Assembly: GCA_026398875.1 (NCBI GenBank)
Contig: JAPLSB010000009.1
Span: forward strand, 62,001-126,000
DNA: 64,000 bases
Direction: 5' to 3'
DNA from: Gammaproteobacteria bacterium
Lineage (GTDB): Bacteria > Pseudomonadota > Gammaproteobacteria > Nevskiales > Nevskiaceae
Made by a program: the position numbers and the translations under genes. Below are positions 52,720-61,254 of this stretch, in pieces; within the stretch, counting starts at the first letter, position 1; the number at the start of each line of letters is the position of its first letter. Below the pieces are notes generated by a model. It saw nothing but the letters and a program-made list of their open reading frames with translations, was not told the origin of the DNA and ran no database searches.

Positions 52720-53634
52720 ATGAAGCGCTGGCTGCCGCCCCAGGCCATCGGGGTTCTGACGTTCGCGACGATGTTCGTCGTGCTGATGATCTGGGCCGGG
52801 ACGCTGATCCTGCCGGCGGGGATCGTGAAACTGCTGGTGCCGATTCCGCCGCTGACGCGCGCGCTGGACCGCTGGATCGCCTGGTGCGCGAACCACGGCT
52901 GGGTCGGCTGGAACCAGCGCGTGTTTCGCGTGCTGCACGGCAAGCGCGAGAACTGCTCGATCAATGGCCAGCTCGATCCGGCGCGCAGCTGGATGGTGGT
53001 TGCCAATCATCAGAGCTGGGCCGACATCCTGATCCTGTTCGATGTGCTGTACGGCCGCACGCCGTTCCCGCGTTTCTTCATGAAGCGCGAACTGATCTGG
53101 ATTCCGCTGGTCGGCTTCGTCTGCTGGGCGCTGGACATGCCGTTCATGAAGCGTAATTCGGCGGAAGCGATCGCGAAGAACCCGGGCCTGCGCAATTCCG
53201 ATCTGGAAACCACGCGGCAGTTCTGCGACAAGTTCAAGCGCCGCCCGATCGCCGTCGTGAACTTCCTCGAAGGCACCCGCTACACGCCGGAGAAAGCGCG
53301 GGCCAAGGGCTCGCCGTACCGGCATCTGCTGCGGCCGAAGTCCGGTGGTTTCAGCTTCACGCTGAATGCGATGGGTGAGCAGTTCGCGGGGCTCATCGAC
53401 GTGACGCTGGTCTACCAGCCGACCGGCAACGGCCGCTCCAAGCTGTGGAGCTGGCTGTGCGGCGAGCAGAACGCCGTGTTCGTGCAGGTCGACGTGAAGC
53501 CGCTGCCGGTCGAGCTGCTGGGCGGTGACTATCAGGACGATGCCGCATTCCGCGAGCGCTTCCAGGATTGGGTCAACGGCCTGTGGGCGGACAAGGACGC
53601 GTTGATCGCCCGGCAGCAGCGGTCGATCCGCTAG
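52720..53634 (+). CDS. Lysophospholipid acyltransferase-family protein (YihG-like)
   Basis: A 304-residue PlsC-type acyltransferase. An N-terminal membrane segment (GVLTFATMFVVLMIWAGTLI) is followed by the HX4D motif NHQSWADI, FFMKRELIWIPLVGF, and the phosphate-binding FLEGTRYTPEK. The size and C-terminal region resemble YihG/YcjH-type putative 1-acyl-sn-glycerol-3-phosphate acyltransferases. It starts 5 bases after hemE and may be co-transcribed. Confidence 0.9.
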   Translation: MKRWLPPQAIGVLTFATMFVVLMIWAGTLILPAGIVKLLVPIPPLTRALDRWIAWCANHGWVGWNQRVFRVLHGKRENCSINGQLDPARSWMVVANHQSWADILILFDVLYGRTPFPRFFMKRELIWIPLVGFVCWALDMPFMKRNSAEAIAKNPGLRNSDLETTRQFCDKFKRRPIAVVNFLEGTRYTPEKARAKGSPYRHLLRPKSGGFSFTLNAMGEQFAGLIDVTLVYQPTGNGRSKLWSWLCGEQNAVFVQVDVKPLPVELLGGDYQDDAAFRERFQDWVNGLWADKDALIARQQRSIR

Positions 53635-53645
53635 ACTTCGCCCAC

Positions 53646-53790
53646 TCATTGGGGAGTAGTCACCCGGCGCACCGTCAGCAGTATCGACGGCTGTTGATCG
53701 GGGGATGCGTCAACACAATCGGCCTCCGGGCCGTGGCGCATCCAGATCGGGAAGCCCTTTCCCGCATCAGGCGAGACCATTGACGCGCAG
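53646..53790 (+). ncRNA. yybP-ykoY (manganese) riboswitch
   Basis: Conserved parts occur in order: GGGGAGTAGTC (53651-53661), GTCAACACAATCGGCC (53709-53724) and GCGAGACC followed by ATTGACG (53771-53785). In the family these form the two loops that meet around Mn2+ and the pairing strands. It stands directly before a GDT1-family cation exporter, the commonest target, so high Mn2+ should turn the gene on. The switch platform is in the 70 bases that follow. Confidence 0.88.
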
Positions 53791-53856
53791 CGCTACCCGG
53801 GTCGGGCAGTGCCGCGTGTCAATCGTCCACGTTCCGCCTGACCCATCGAGATTCCC

Positions 53857-54429
53857 ATGCTTGAAGCTTTCGGTGTTTCCACTGCCGTCGTCGCGCTTGG
53901 CGAGATCGGCGACAAGACCCAGTTGCTGGCGCTGCTGCTGGCCTGCCGGTTCCGCAATGCGCGCTGGCCGATCCTGGCCGGCATCCTCGTCGCCACGATC
54001 GCCAACCACGGTCTGGCCGGTCTGTTCGGCGCCTGGGTGCGGGATCAGTTCGCACCGGAAACGCTGCGCTGGATCGTCGGCCTGACCTTCCTCGGCATCG
54101 CGGCCTGGGCGCTGGTGCCGGACACGCTCGACGATGAGGAACCGAAGCCGGTCGGCCGCTACGGCGTGTTTGCGCTGACCGTGGTGACCTTCTTCCTTGC
54201 CGAGATCGGCGACAAGACCCAGCTGGCGACGATTACCCTGGCCGCGCGCTACGACGCGCTGGTCGCGGTGGTCTGCGGCACGACGCTGGGGATGATGATT
54301 GCCGACGCGCCGGCGGTGATCTTCGCGGCACAGCTGACGCGCAAGCTGTCATTCGCAGCGATTCGCTATGTCGCGGCTGCGCTGTTCGCCGCACTCGGCA
54401 TCGCCGCGTTGGCAGGTATCGGCGGCTGA
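53857..54429 (+). CDS. TMEM165/GDT1-family manganese exporter
   Basis: A 190-residue membrane protein with the two repeats that define the family: EIGDKTQLLALLLA near residue 12 and EIGDKTQLATITLA near 120. Each E-x-G-D-K-T forms half of the cation site; about six membrane spans. Bacterial members (MneA/Mnx type) export Mn2+. The riboswitch upstream supports Mn2+ as the substrate. Confidence 0.92.
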   Translation: MLEAFGVSTAVVALGEIGDKTQLLALLLACRFRNARWPILAGILVATIANHGLAGLFGAWVRDQFAPETLRWIVGLTFLGIAAWALVPDTLDDEEPKPVGRYGVFALTVVTFFLAEIGDKTQLATITLAARYDALVAVVCGTTLGMMIADAPAVIFAAQLTRKLSFAAIRYVAAALFAALGIAALAGIGG

Positions 54430-54471
54430 CACGCGCTGCGGTGCGGCCGGTCGCTTGCGGGAATGCAGTCA

Positions 54472-54492
54472 ACTAATGATAATCATTCTCAA
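54472..54492 (+). promoter_or_regulatory. Fur box before hemP
   Basis: AATGATAATCATTCTCAAG lies 26 bases upstream of the hemP ATG. It matches the core TGATAATCATT of Fur sites, implying iron repression. Confidence 0.85.
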
Positions 54493-54517
54493 GTAAGCCC
54501 TCCGGAGCCTGACCCCC

Positions 54518-54724
54518 ATGCCCGCATCCGAGCGTGACCGCGCCGACGCCGATTGCGTCCGCGCGGAGCTGCCGCCAACCGCGTCGGCGATCGACCGCGC
54601 AACCGCCGACGAGCTCGACAGCCGCACGCTGTTCGCAGCCAGTCGGCGCCGGACCATCGTCCACCAGGGCGAGCGTTACTGCCTGCAGCTCACGCGCGCT
54701 GGCAAGCTGCTGCTGACCAAGTGA
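54518..54724 (+). CDS. hemP: Hemin uptake protein HemP
   Basis: A 68-residue protein. The C-terminal block IVHQGERYCLQLTRAGKLLL TK matches the HemP family (IxHxGxxYxLRxTRxGKLILTK). These small proteins help haem or siderophore uptake gene expression under iron limitation. The N-terminal half is variable and acidic. The Fur box supports the call. No TonB-dependent receptor follows; a HIT protein gene lies 40 bases downstream instead. Confidence 0.87.
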   Translation: MPASERDRADADCVRAELPPTASAIDRATADELDSRTLFAASRRRTIVHQGERYCLQLTRAGKLLLTK

Positions 54725-54763
54725 TCCCTGCGGCTGCTGCCGCCCGCTTCCTCCACCACGCGC

Positions 54764-55207
54764 ATGCCGCCAATGGCTGATCCCGACTGGACCCTGCATC
54801 CACGCCTCGCCGCTGACACGGTCAGCGTTGGCGATTTCGCGTTGTCGCGACTGCTGCTGTCGAACGATGCGAACTACCCGTGGACGATCCTGGTGCCGCG
54901 CCGTGCCGGGATCCGCGAGATCCATGAACTCGGCGAGGCCGAGCAGCTGCAGCTGCTGCGCGAGTCGACGCTGCTGTCGAAGGCGATGACGGCCATCTTC
55001 GCGCCGACCAAGCTGAACATCGCAGCGCTGGGCAACGTCGTGCCGCAGTTGCACGTCCACCACATCGCCCGCTACGACCATGATCCGGCCTGGCCAGCAC
55101 CGGTCTGGGGCAAGTTGCCGGCGGCGGACTACGCAGCCGCGGCACGTCAGGAACGGCTTGATCGACTGCGGGGGGAACTGGCTTCGGCGCTGACGATCGA
55201 GGGCTGA
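54764..55207 (+). CDS. HIT-family nucleotide hydrolase-like protein
   Basis: A 147-residue protein. The histidine triad region reads QLHVHHIAR, giving the HxH pair with the catalytic second histidine but isoleucine where the third histidine usually is, so the triad is degenerate. The family block NYPWTILVPRRAGIREIHEL is typical of proteobacterial HIT proteins of the Ap4A hydrolase/FHIT type. Start may be the ATG at 54764 or 54773. Activity is uncertain. Confidence 0.87.
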   Translation: MPPMADPDWTLHPRLAADTVSVGDFALSRLLLSNDANYPWTILVPRRAGIREIHELGEAEQLQLLRESTLLSKAMTAIFAPTKLNIAALGNVVPQLHVHHIARYDHDPAWPAPVWGKLPAADYAAAARQERLDRLRGELASALTIEG

Positions 55208-55257
55208 GCGGGCCGCCGGTCATGCGGTGGCGGCGTCTGAAAAGCCGGCAGTGACAT

Positions 55258-55344
55258 CCGGGCATTTCAGATTTGCTGCGGCTTGCCAGAGGCAAGATGC
55301 ATCAATACGCACCGGTACGGAAATGCCGGGTGAGGCTGTACACT
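55258..55344 (+). promoter_or_regulatory. Symmetric elements upstream of the cytochrome operon
   Basis: CCGGGCATTTC (55258-55268) and GAAATGCCGGG (55320-55330) are arms of a wide inverted repeat (10 of 11). Between them CTTGCC-AGA-GGCAAG (55282-55296) is a perfect small hairpin. A TACACT -10 candidate is at 55339-55344 with no good -35, which suits activation by a bound dimer. Confidence 0.4.
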
Positions 55345-55388
55345 CGATGCCGAAATGCACCGCAAGAGTGCGTTGCTCGGGGATCTTG

Positions 55389-57791
55389 ATGAAGCAGACA
55401 CTGCGACTTTCGTCCGCGCTGGCGGCCCTTCTTCTGCTGCCGTGGGCAAGCCATGCGGCGGCGCCGACACCGGCGCCGGGTCAGGCGGGGCTCTATCCGG
55501 TCAGCGATGCGCCGTACGGAATGACGGTGCGCTCGGTGTCGCTGGACGATCTCGCCAAGCGCGATCTGCTGCCGCTCGGTACCTACAAGGGCACGCCCCA
55601 GCTCAACGCGAAGCGCGCCTGGTACGACGCCAACTTCTACGCGACCCTGGCGGCCCGCAAGGTCTGGCCCGACGGCGCCCAGCACTACACGCACGACTGG
55701 CAGGGTCCGATCACCTGGAAATTCGCGCCGATCCCGCAGGCCGCACCGCCGCCCTGCGATCAGCCGCAGCCGACCGGCTATGACGCCGAGTCCTGCCGCT
55801 ACGTGAACCAGCTGTTCAAGGATGTCGAAGCGACCGATCCAGCCAAGGCCCGCGCGCTGCGCGATCAGGCCCGGCGCGGCCGCGATGTCTGGTTCAAGGG
55901 CACCTTCGGCAATCAGGACGAGATCTACCTGCACTTCGCCCGCACCGTGCCGAACGGCATGGCCGACATCTGGTACCCGTGGCTCGACACGCGCGAGCGC
56001 TCGAAGCGCTTCGAGAAGTACGGCCTGATCAACGATCCGGACTGCACCGAAGGCGACGCCAGCACCTACTGGTGGGACAAGTGCCCGGACGAGCACTCCA
56101 GCGGCGTGCTCGGCTATCGCAAGTACACGGCCGATCCGACCAAGGATGCGTCGGGCAAGGTCGTGTTCGATCCGTTGAAGTCGCCGTACCAGCCGGACGA
56201 GCTGAAAAAGAACCTGCGCTACGTGATCGGCCACCCGTGCGTGCAGTGCCATGTCGGCTTCGATCCGACCCGGCCGCCGGCCAACCCGAACCTGCCGAAA
56301 TGGGAAAACCTGTCGGCCACCATCGGCAACCAGCACATCAACCAGCCAACCCTGTTCTTCCAGGGCGCGCCGGAGGATTCGCTGGCCCGCATCGCACTGC
56401 AGGCGGGCCGCAACGGCACCATCGATACCAGTCTCGTCGCCAACGATTTCCAGAACAATCCGGGCACGCAGAACAACATCATGGATTTCCAGAATCGGCG
56501 TGTCTTCACGAACACGATCAAGGATCCGATCACCGGCAAGCTCGCCAAGGGCCGCACCCAGCATGTGCTGAAGGGCGGCGAGGATTCGGTCGGTGACCAC
56601 CTCGCGCTGATCCGCGTCTACGTCAACATCGGCATGTGCACCGAGGAATGCTGGACGCCGAACTTCCCGTCGCCCGGCAGCTTCTTCGGCGAGAAGGCTG
56701 TGCAGAAGCCGTTCCGCATCGCCCAGTGCGCGAAGGACTGCGAGCCGTGGAACTACGCCGACGCCAAGATGGATGACCTCGCCGCGTTCCTGATCACCGG
56801 CGGCCCGACCTACCTGCCGGCCGCGAAGGATGTCGATGGCAAGAGCGGCCTCGACTACATCGACCTCGCCAAGGTTCCGCAGGGCCGCAAGGTGTTCGCT
56901 CGCGAATGCGCCAGCTGCCACAGCACCAAGGTCGCGCCGGAGAACGTGCGTGCCGACAAGGCCGCACTCGAGCGCTACTACGACGGCCACGTGTTCGGCT
57001 CGGAGGCCCACTGGCAATACGAGTTCAGCGAAGCCGAACGGACCAGCGCGGCGTTCATCGCCAAGCACATGGCCAAGGACGCGAACGGCGTGCTGCGCCC
57101 GGCGCAGTTCGCGAAGAACGAGGTGTTCGGCCAGGACTGGCTCGGCAACGACGAGCCCACCCCGTTCAACATCATCGGCACCAACAAGTGCCGCGCGCTG
57201 CACGACAACCACAACCAGGGCCACATCTGGGAAGAGTTCTCCAGCGAGGACTACAAGCAGCGGCCATCGCCGGGCAGCGTGGCCAACGTGCTGAACCGCA
57301 TGGTTCCCGGCCTTGGCGGCACCCAGGCCGGCGAGCGCAAGATCGAAGGTGGCCCCGGCTACTACCGCAACATTTCGCTGCTGTCGGTCTGGGCGACCGC
57401 GCCGTTCCTGCACAACAACGCCATCGGCGAGCAGACGAAGCTTGCCGATGGCAAGACGATCGACTACACGGTCAAGGGCCGCATCACCCAGTTCGAGCAG
57501 GCGTTCGCCGAGCTGATGACCTCCGACGATCCCGGCGTGACGCCGCATCGGCCGCAGAAGATCACCACGGTTGATCGCGACTTCTGGCTGGCGCCGCGCG
57601 AGGATGGTCAGGGCCCGATCAAGCTGCCGGTGTCGAAAGGCACGCCGATCGCCAACTTCGCCAGCGCCGATCCGCATCATCCGCTGTTCATGAAGTGCGA
57701 TGACCCGGTAGAGAACAAGGGTCATCAGTTCGGCGTCAGCCTGTCGCCGGCCGACAAGCTGGCACTGCGCGAATTCCTGAAGCTGATGTGA
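55389..57791 (+). CDS. Exported dihaem c-type cytochrome, RoxA/di-haem peroxidase-like layout
   Basis: An 800-residue protein with a signal peptide MKQTLRLSSALAALLLLPWA. Two haem sites, CVQCH (C284, C287, H288) and CASCH (C507, C510, H511), are 223 residues apart. C-terminal blocks GYYRNISLLSVWATAPFLHN and GHIWEEFSSEDY recall RoxA rubber oxygenase and related MauG/di-haem peroxidase proteins, whose haems are about 200 residues apart. The spacing and size suggest a large periplasmic oxidase or oxygenase, but the assignment to RoxA is tentative. It heads a four-gene operon with two more cytochromes and a membrane protein. Confidence 0.82.
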   Translation: MKQTLRLSSALAALLLLPWASHAAAPTPAPGQAGLYPVSDAPYGMTVRSVSLDDLAKRDLLPLGTYKGTPQLNAKRAWYDANFYATLAARKVWPDGAQHYTHDWQGPITWKFAPIPQAAPPPCDQPQPTGYDAESCRYVNQLFKDVEATDPAKARALRDQARRGRDVWFKGTFGNQDEIYLHFARTVPNGMADIWYPWLDTRERSKRFEKYGLINDPDCTEGDASTYWWDKCPDEHSSGVLGYRKYTADPTKDASGKVVFDPLKSPYQPDELKKNLRYVIGHPCVQCHVGFDPTRPPANPNLPKWENLSATIGNQHINQPTLFFQGAPEDSLARIALQAGRNGTIDTSLVANDFQNNPGTQNNIMDFQNRRVFTNTIKDPITGKLAKGRTQHVLKGGEDSVGDHLALIRVYVNIGMCTEECWTPNFPSPGSFFGEKAVQKPFRIAQCAKDCEPWNYADAKMDDLAAFLITGGPTYLPAAKDVDGKSGLDYIDLAKVPQGRKVFARECASCHSTKVAPENVRADKAALERYYDGHVFGSEAHWQYEFSEAERTSAAFIAKHMAKDANGVLRPAQFAKNEVFGQDWLGNDEPTPFNIIGTNKCRALHDNHNQGHIWEEFSSEDYKQRPSPGSVANVLNRMVPGLGGTQAGERKIEGGPGYYRNISLLSVWATAPFLHNNAIGEQTKLADGKTIDYTVKGRITQFEQAFAELMTSDDPGVTPHRPQKITTVDRDFWLAPREDGQGPIKLPVSKGTPIANFASADPHHPLFMKCDDPVENKGHQFGVSLSPADKLALREFLKLM

Positions 57792-59497
57792 TCGCAGCGA
57801 TGCGAGCCCTTGTCGCTGCTGCGCTCGTGGCCGGCCTGCTGGCGGCTTGTGGTGGCGACAACGGTGCAGCGATCACCCAGTTGGCGAAGCAGCCAGGTAC
57901 GCCGGCCGCCGATTCATTGAGTGCGAAGCTGATTCCGTCGGACGATCTGCCACCAGCCGGCACGCGCTCGCTGTTCGATCATCTGATCGCCGCCAACGGC
58001 CAGATTCCGTATCCGTTTCCGAAGCTGGTCGAACTGATCCGCAACAACGATCCGGCCGCAGCAGCGCCGTTGACGGTGCTGGTGCCGCATGGCCGCTCGC
58101 TGCTGAAGGGGCTGGCCGATGACCAGCATCCGCGCGTGCTCGCTGCCGCGGATTTCGAAGCCCCGGCGACATCCGCCTCGCTGGGGCTCGCGCCGCGCGG
58201 CCAGCTGTTTCTCGGCTTCGTCGAGAACGCCGCCGAGATCGAGGTGCTGAGCTACAACGAAGCCGCCGGTCGCTACGAGTTCCAATTGGTGCAAAACTAC
58301 TGCGCCGGCTGCATCCCGAAGCTGGTCTATGCCAAGCGCGCGATCTGCACGACCTGCCATCAGGGCGCAGTGCCGATCTTTCCGCAGCGGCCGTGGAACG
58401 AAACCAATGGCGCACCGGCGACGGCAGCGGCGATCCGGACGGCGCGTGGCAATGACCAGCCCTACCTCGACGTGCCGCTGGCCAATCCGCTGGGCGTGCC
58501 GGAACGCTTCGATCAGCTGACCGACGTCGGCGGCTTCATTCCGGCCACGCAACGGCTGTGGATCGATGCCTGCGGCCCGTCCGCCGATTGCCGCCGGACG
58601 ATGCTGAAGCTGGCGCTGAGCTGGCTGCAGAACCCCGCCGGCTTCGATGCGCAGTCGACCGCTGCCCAGCACCTGCGCGAACTTCAGCAGGCCCGCTGGC
58701 CGGAGGGCGGCATCCCGGTTGCCGAAAGCGATCTCGCCAACCGCGATCCGGTCGAGGAAGGTCGCGGCATCAGGGGCTGGTGGCATCGTCTGACAACGAA
58801 GCAGCCGAAGCCCGGCGACGGTGCCAAGACCAACGAAGACCTCGAAGCCTTCGACCGGCTGCCGAAGCTGAAAGCCGCATTCGATCCGCTGAGTTCGCGG
58901 CCGCCGAAGCGGCTGCTGGCGGCCGCCGATCTCGATGGTGTCTATGGGCTGGCCGCGCTGTTCTCGGATGCCGACCGCCAGCTGCTGGAAACCGCTGCCG
59001 GCTTCGATGCCACGAAGCTGCTGGCCGCGGTCGACCGCATCGACGGGGGCTTCTTCGAACCGGCCGTCTATTCGCGCGTGAAGACGATGAACGCACTGCT
59101 CGCCGCGCTGGGCAGCGCGCCGCTGAACTACTGCTGCCTCGATACCGCCGAGCTGTCTCCGCCCGTTCCCAGCGGCGAGCCGCCAGTGGTGCTGGCGGCG
59201 AACTCGCCGCTGAAGCATTACGAGACGTACTGCTTCGCCTGCCATCGCGGCAATCCGTCGAAGAAGCTGAACTTCATGAGCGGTGTCGACGAAGCGGCGG
59301 TGCTGGCCAATGTGAAGGCCAAGGACACGATCCGCGAAGCGCTGGACTGGCCGCGCTACCGGGGCACCGACCGCGCCAACAAGCTGATGCCGCCCGCCGA
59401 TTCGGTGCAGCACGCGCGACTGCAGGCCGCACTCGCGCAGAATCCGGAACTGCTGGACCAGATGCGGGCCGTGGTGCCCGGTTTGTTCGATTTCTAG
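57788..59497 (+). CDS. Dihaem c-type cytochrome lipoprotein
   Basis: A 569-residue protein with a lipobox LLAAC (C21), hence anchored at a membrane. Haem sites are CTTCH (C187, C190, H191) and CFACH (C482, C485, H486). A CAGC pair without histidine lies 15 residues before the first. The start is a GTG overlapping the previous stop (57788-57791) or the ATG at 57800. I recognise no named family. It is translationally coupled to the large dihaem protein and probably its electron partner. Confidence 0.8.
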   Translation: MIAAMRALVAAALVAGLLAACGGDNGAAITQLAKQPGTPAADSLSAKLIPSDDLPPAGTRSLFDHLIAANGQIPYPFPKLVELIRNNDPAAAAPLTVLVPHGRSLLKGLADDQHPRVLAAADFEAPATSASLGLAPRGQLFLGFVENAAEIEVLSYNEAAGRYEFQLVQNYCAGCIPKLVYAKRAICTTCHQGAVPIFPQRPWNETNGAPATAAAIRTARGNDQPYLDVPLANPLGVPERFDQLTDVGGFIPATQRLWIDACGPSADCRRTMLKLALSWLQNPAGFDAQSTAAQHLRELQQARWPEGGIPVAESDLANRDPVEEGRGIRGWWHRLTTKQPKPGDGAKTNEDLEAFDRLPKLKAAFDPLSSRPPKRLLAAADLDGVYGLAALFSDADRQLLETAAGFDATKLLAAVDRIDGGFFEPAVYSRVKTMNALLAALGSAPLNYCCLDTAELSPPVPSGEPPVVLAANSPLKHYETYCFACHRGNPSKKLNFMSGVDEAAVLANVKAKDTIREALDWPRYRGTDRANKLMPPADSVQHARLQAALAQNPELLDQMRAVVPGLFDF

Positions 59498-59511
59498 AGG
59501 CTCCTGATTCC

Positions 59512-60339
59512 ATGACGCGTCCCCATTCATCGTCGTTCCGGCGCAGGCTGGAATCCACTGCTGTCGTGAGCCGTCCCTGGATCCCGGCTTTCGCCGGGAT
59601 GACGTTGTCGATGGTCTGCGCCGCAGCTCAGGCCCAGCCGGTATTCGCGTTGATGTACAAGCAGCAATTCGGTTACGCGCCGAGCTGCAACGCCTGCCAC
59701 AAGGATGGCGGCGGCACGGCGATGAACGCCTACGGCGACGCATTCAAGAGCGCCGGCAAAAGCCTTGCGGCATTCGCGGCGATCGCCAGGCAGGATGCCG
59801 ACGGCGACGGCATCGCCAATGGCGACGAAGCGGTCGCCAAGGCCAATCCGGGCTTCAAGGGCTCCACGCCGAAAGCGCCCGGCGACTGGCTCGACGCCTT
59901 GAGTCTCATCCCCAAGGAAGTGCAGGCGCGCTTCCCCGGCGTGAAGACCTGGCTGCCAAAGGACGCGCTGCTGACCGATGCCGATGTCGCTCGCGCGCAG
60001 GCGCTCGGCGCCTCGTTGAGCAAGGCCGACGACAACACGATCTACATCCCGCTGGCCGACCAGCGCCCGTCGGGCACGGCGCTGATCTTCGCGGCCGAAC
60101 ATCGCGGCAAGCCGTTCTATCTGCTGCTGATCACCGACCGCCAGCTCAACGTGACCAGCGTTGAACCGATGAACACGCGGCAAGTCCCGGAGGCTGCGAA
60201 GTCGGCGATCTACGCAAGCTTCAAGGGGCTGGCAGTCGACAAGCTGCCGGCGGCTCGCGGCAGCGATCTGGACGCGGTGATCACCTCAGCGGTCAAGAAG
60301 GCCGGCACCCTGCTGTACGTGCGGCTGAAGAGCGCCTGA
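59512..60339 (+). CDS. Exported monohaem cytochrome-like protein, signal region made by a repeat element
   Basis: A 275-residue protein. The haem motif is CNACH (C59, C62, H63) in APSCNACHKDGG, followed by DADGDGIANGDE, a thrombospondin type-3 calcium-binding loop. The first 30 residues (SSFRRRLES ... RPWIPAFAGMT) are the translation of a dispersed intergenic repeat and continue into the signal peptide (LSMVCAAAQAQP). A start at 59599 would be inside that repeat. It belongs to the cytochrome operon; its stop overlaps the next ATG by one base. Confidence 0.78.
   Translation: MTRPHSSSFRRRLESTAVVSRPWIPAFAGMTLSMVCAAAQAQPVFALMYKQQFGYAPSCNACHKDGGGTAMNAYGDAFKSAGKSLAAFAAIARQDADGDGIANGDEAVAKANPGFKGSTPKAPGDWLDALSLIPKEVQARFPGVKTWLPKDALLTDADVARAQALGASLSKADDNTIYIPLADQRPSGTALIFAAEHRGKPFYLLLITDRQLNVTSVEPMNTRQVPEAAKSAIYASFKGLAVDKLPAARGSDLDAVITSAVKKAGTLLYVRLKSA
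59531..59604. repeat. Dispersed inverted-repeat element (REP-like) in the coding sequence
   Basis: Imperfect arms of 27 bases, 59531-59557 and 59578-59604, agree at 21 positions. Each arm has its own small palindrome, such as CCCGGC-TTTC-GCCGGG. The translation WIPAFAGMT is diagnostic of a repeat family found between genes in many proteobacteria. Only one copy is in the window. Confidence 0.75.
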
Positions 60340-61160
60340 TGCGCGTGCCGTCGAGTGGCCTGGGCTGGCTGTTCGCGCTGCTGTTGACGTTCGCGATCAC
60401 GACGCCGCCGTACGCCAGCGCCGACGAACCGGCAGCCAGCACCGAAGCACCGGCGGCGACGAGCGCTTACCCGGCAAAGGACGGCTTCGACTTCTTCAGC
60501 GATCAGCCGGTCGAAGCAAGCCAGATCGTCCAGCTGCCGCCGGCGAAGCCCGCCTGGCAAACCACTGGCGGCCCGATCGCGCTGCTGGCGTTTTTCTTCG
60601 CGCTGAATCTGACGATCTGGCGGCTGGTGCCGTTCTCGTCGCATTCGATCGACATCAACCTGCGCAACTTCCCGCCTGCGGCAAAGCGCGGCATCGCGAT
60701 GGCGGTGGTGATCTTCGGCATCGCCTTCGTGTTCGGCGCGTCCGAAATCAGCTATCAGCTGAACCTGCACGGCTCGGCCAGTGCGTACTTCGAGCAGATG
60801 TCGCTCGGCAAGCTGATTGCGTTCAGCCATGCCCATCTGTTCGGCTTCACCACCAGCTTTTTCATCGTCGGCATTCCGTTTTCGCTGCAGTTCAATCAGC
60901 TGCGCGTCTACCAATGGGTATTTCCGGTCGGCCTCGCCGCGTCGCTGACCGATGTGATGTCGTGGTGGGGCATCAAGTACGTGTCGGCGAATTTCGAATG
61001 GATCAGCCTGTTCTGCGGCCTGCTGTTCACGGTCAGCTATCTGTGGATGCTGATCGGCCTGCTGCGCGTGCTGCTGTTCCCGGAAGTGATTTGGGGCAGC
61101 GACAAGGATCGCGCCGAGAGACTGGCGCGGCGGCAGGCCGAAAAGCGCGCTGGCCGATAG
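60339..61160 (+). CDS. Membrane protein of the cytochrome operon, function unknown
   Basis: A 273-residue protein with an N-terminal signal-like segment and about five further membrane spans (TGGPIALLAFFFALNLTIWR, MAVVIFGIAFVFGASEIS, AHLFGFTTSFFIVGIPF, VFPVGLAASLTDVMSWWGIK, FCGLLFTVSYLWMLIGLLRV). A run of histidines in FSHAHLFGF lies within a span and might bind haem or metal. I recognise no family. It is coupled to the preceding cytochrome and probably links the system to the inner membrane. Confidence 0.75.
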   Translation: MRVPSSGLGWLFALLLTFAITTPPYASADEPAASTEAPAATSAYPAKDGFDFFSDQPVEASQIVQLPPAKPAWQTTGGPIALLAFFFALNLTIWRLVPFSSHSIDINLRNFPPAAKRGIAMAVVIFGIAFVFGASEISYQLNLHGSASAYFEQMSLGKLIAFSHAHLFGFTTSFFIVGIPFSLQFNQLRVYQWVFPVGLAASLTDVMSWWGIKYVSANFEWISLFCGLLFTVSYLWMLIGLLRVLLFPEVIWGSDKDRAERLARRQAEKRAGR

Positions 61161-61254
61161 TGGCGGCGCGCCTCAGGGCTTACGATGATTCGGTAGCAAC
61201 CATGATCGGCCGTCCCAGGCCGGCGAACGGGCCCTCAGGGGCCGAGGAGCAGAG

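Noticed and set aside
55302..57725. 807-residue minus-strand frame opposite the large dihaem cytochrome
   Set aside because: Shadow frame; the plus strand has signal peptide and haem motifs.
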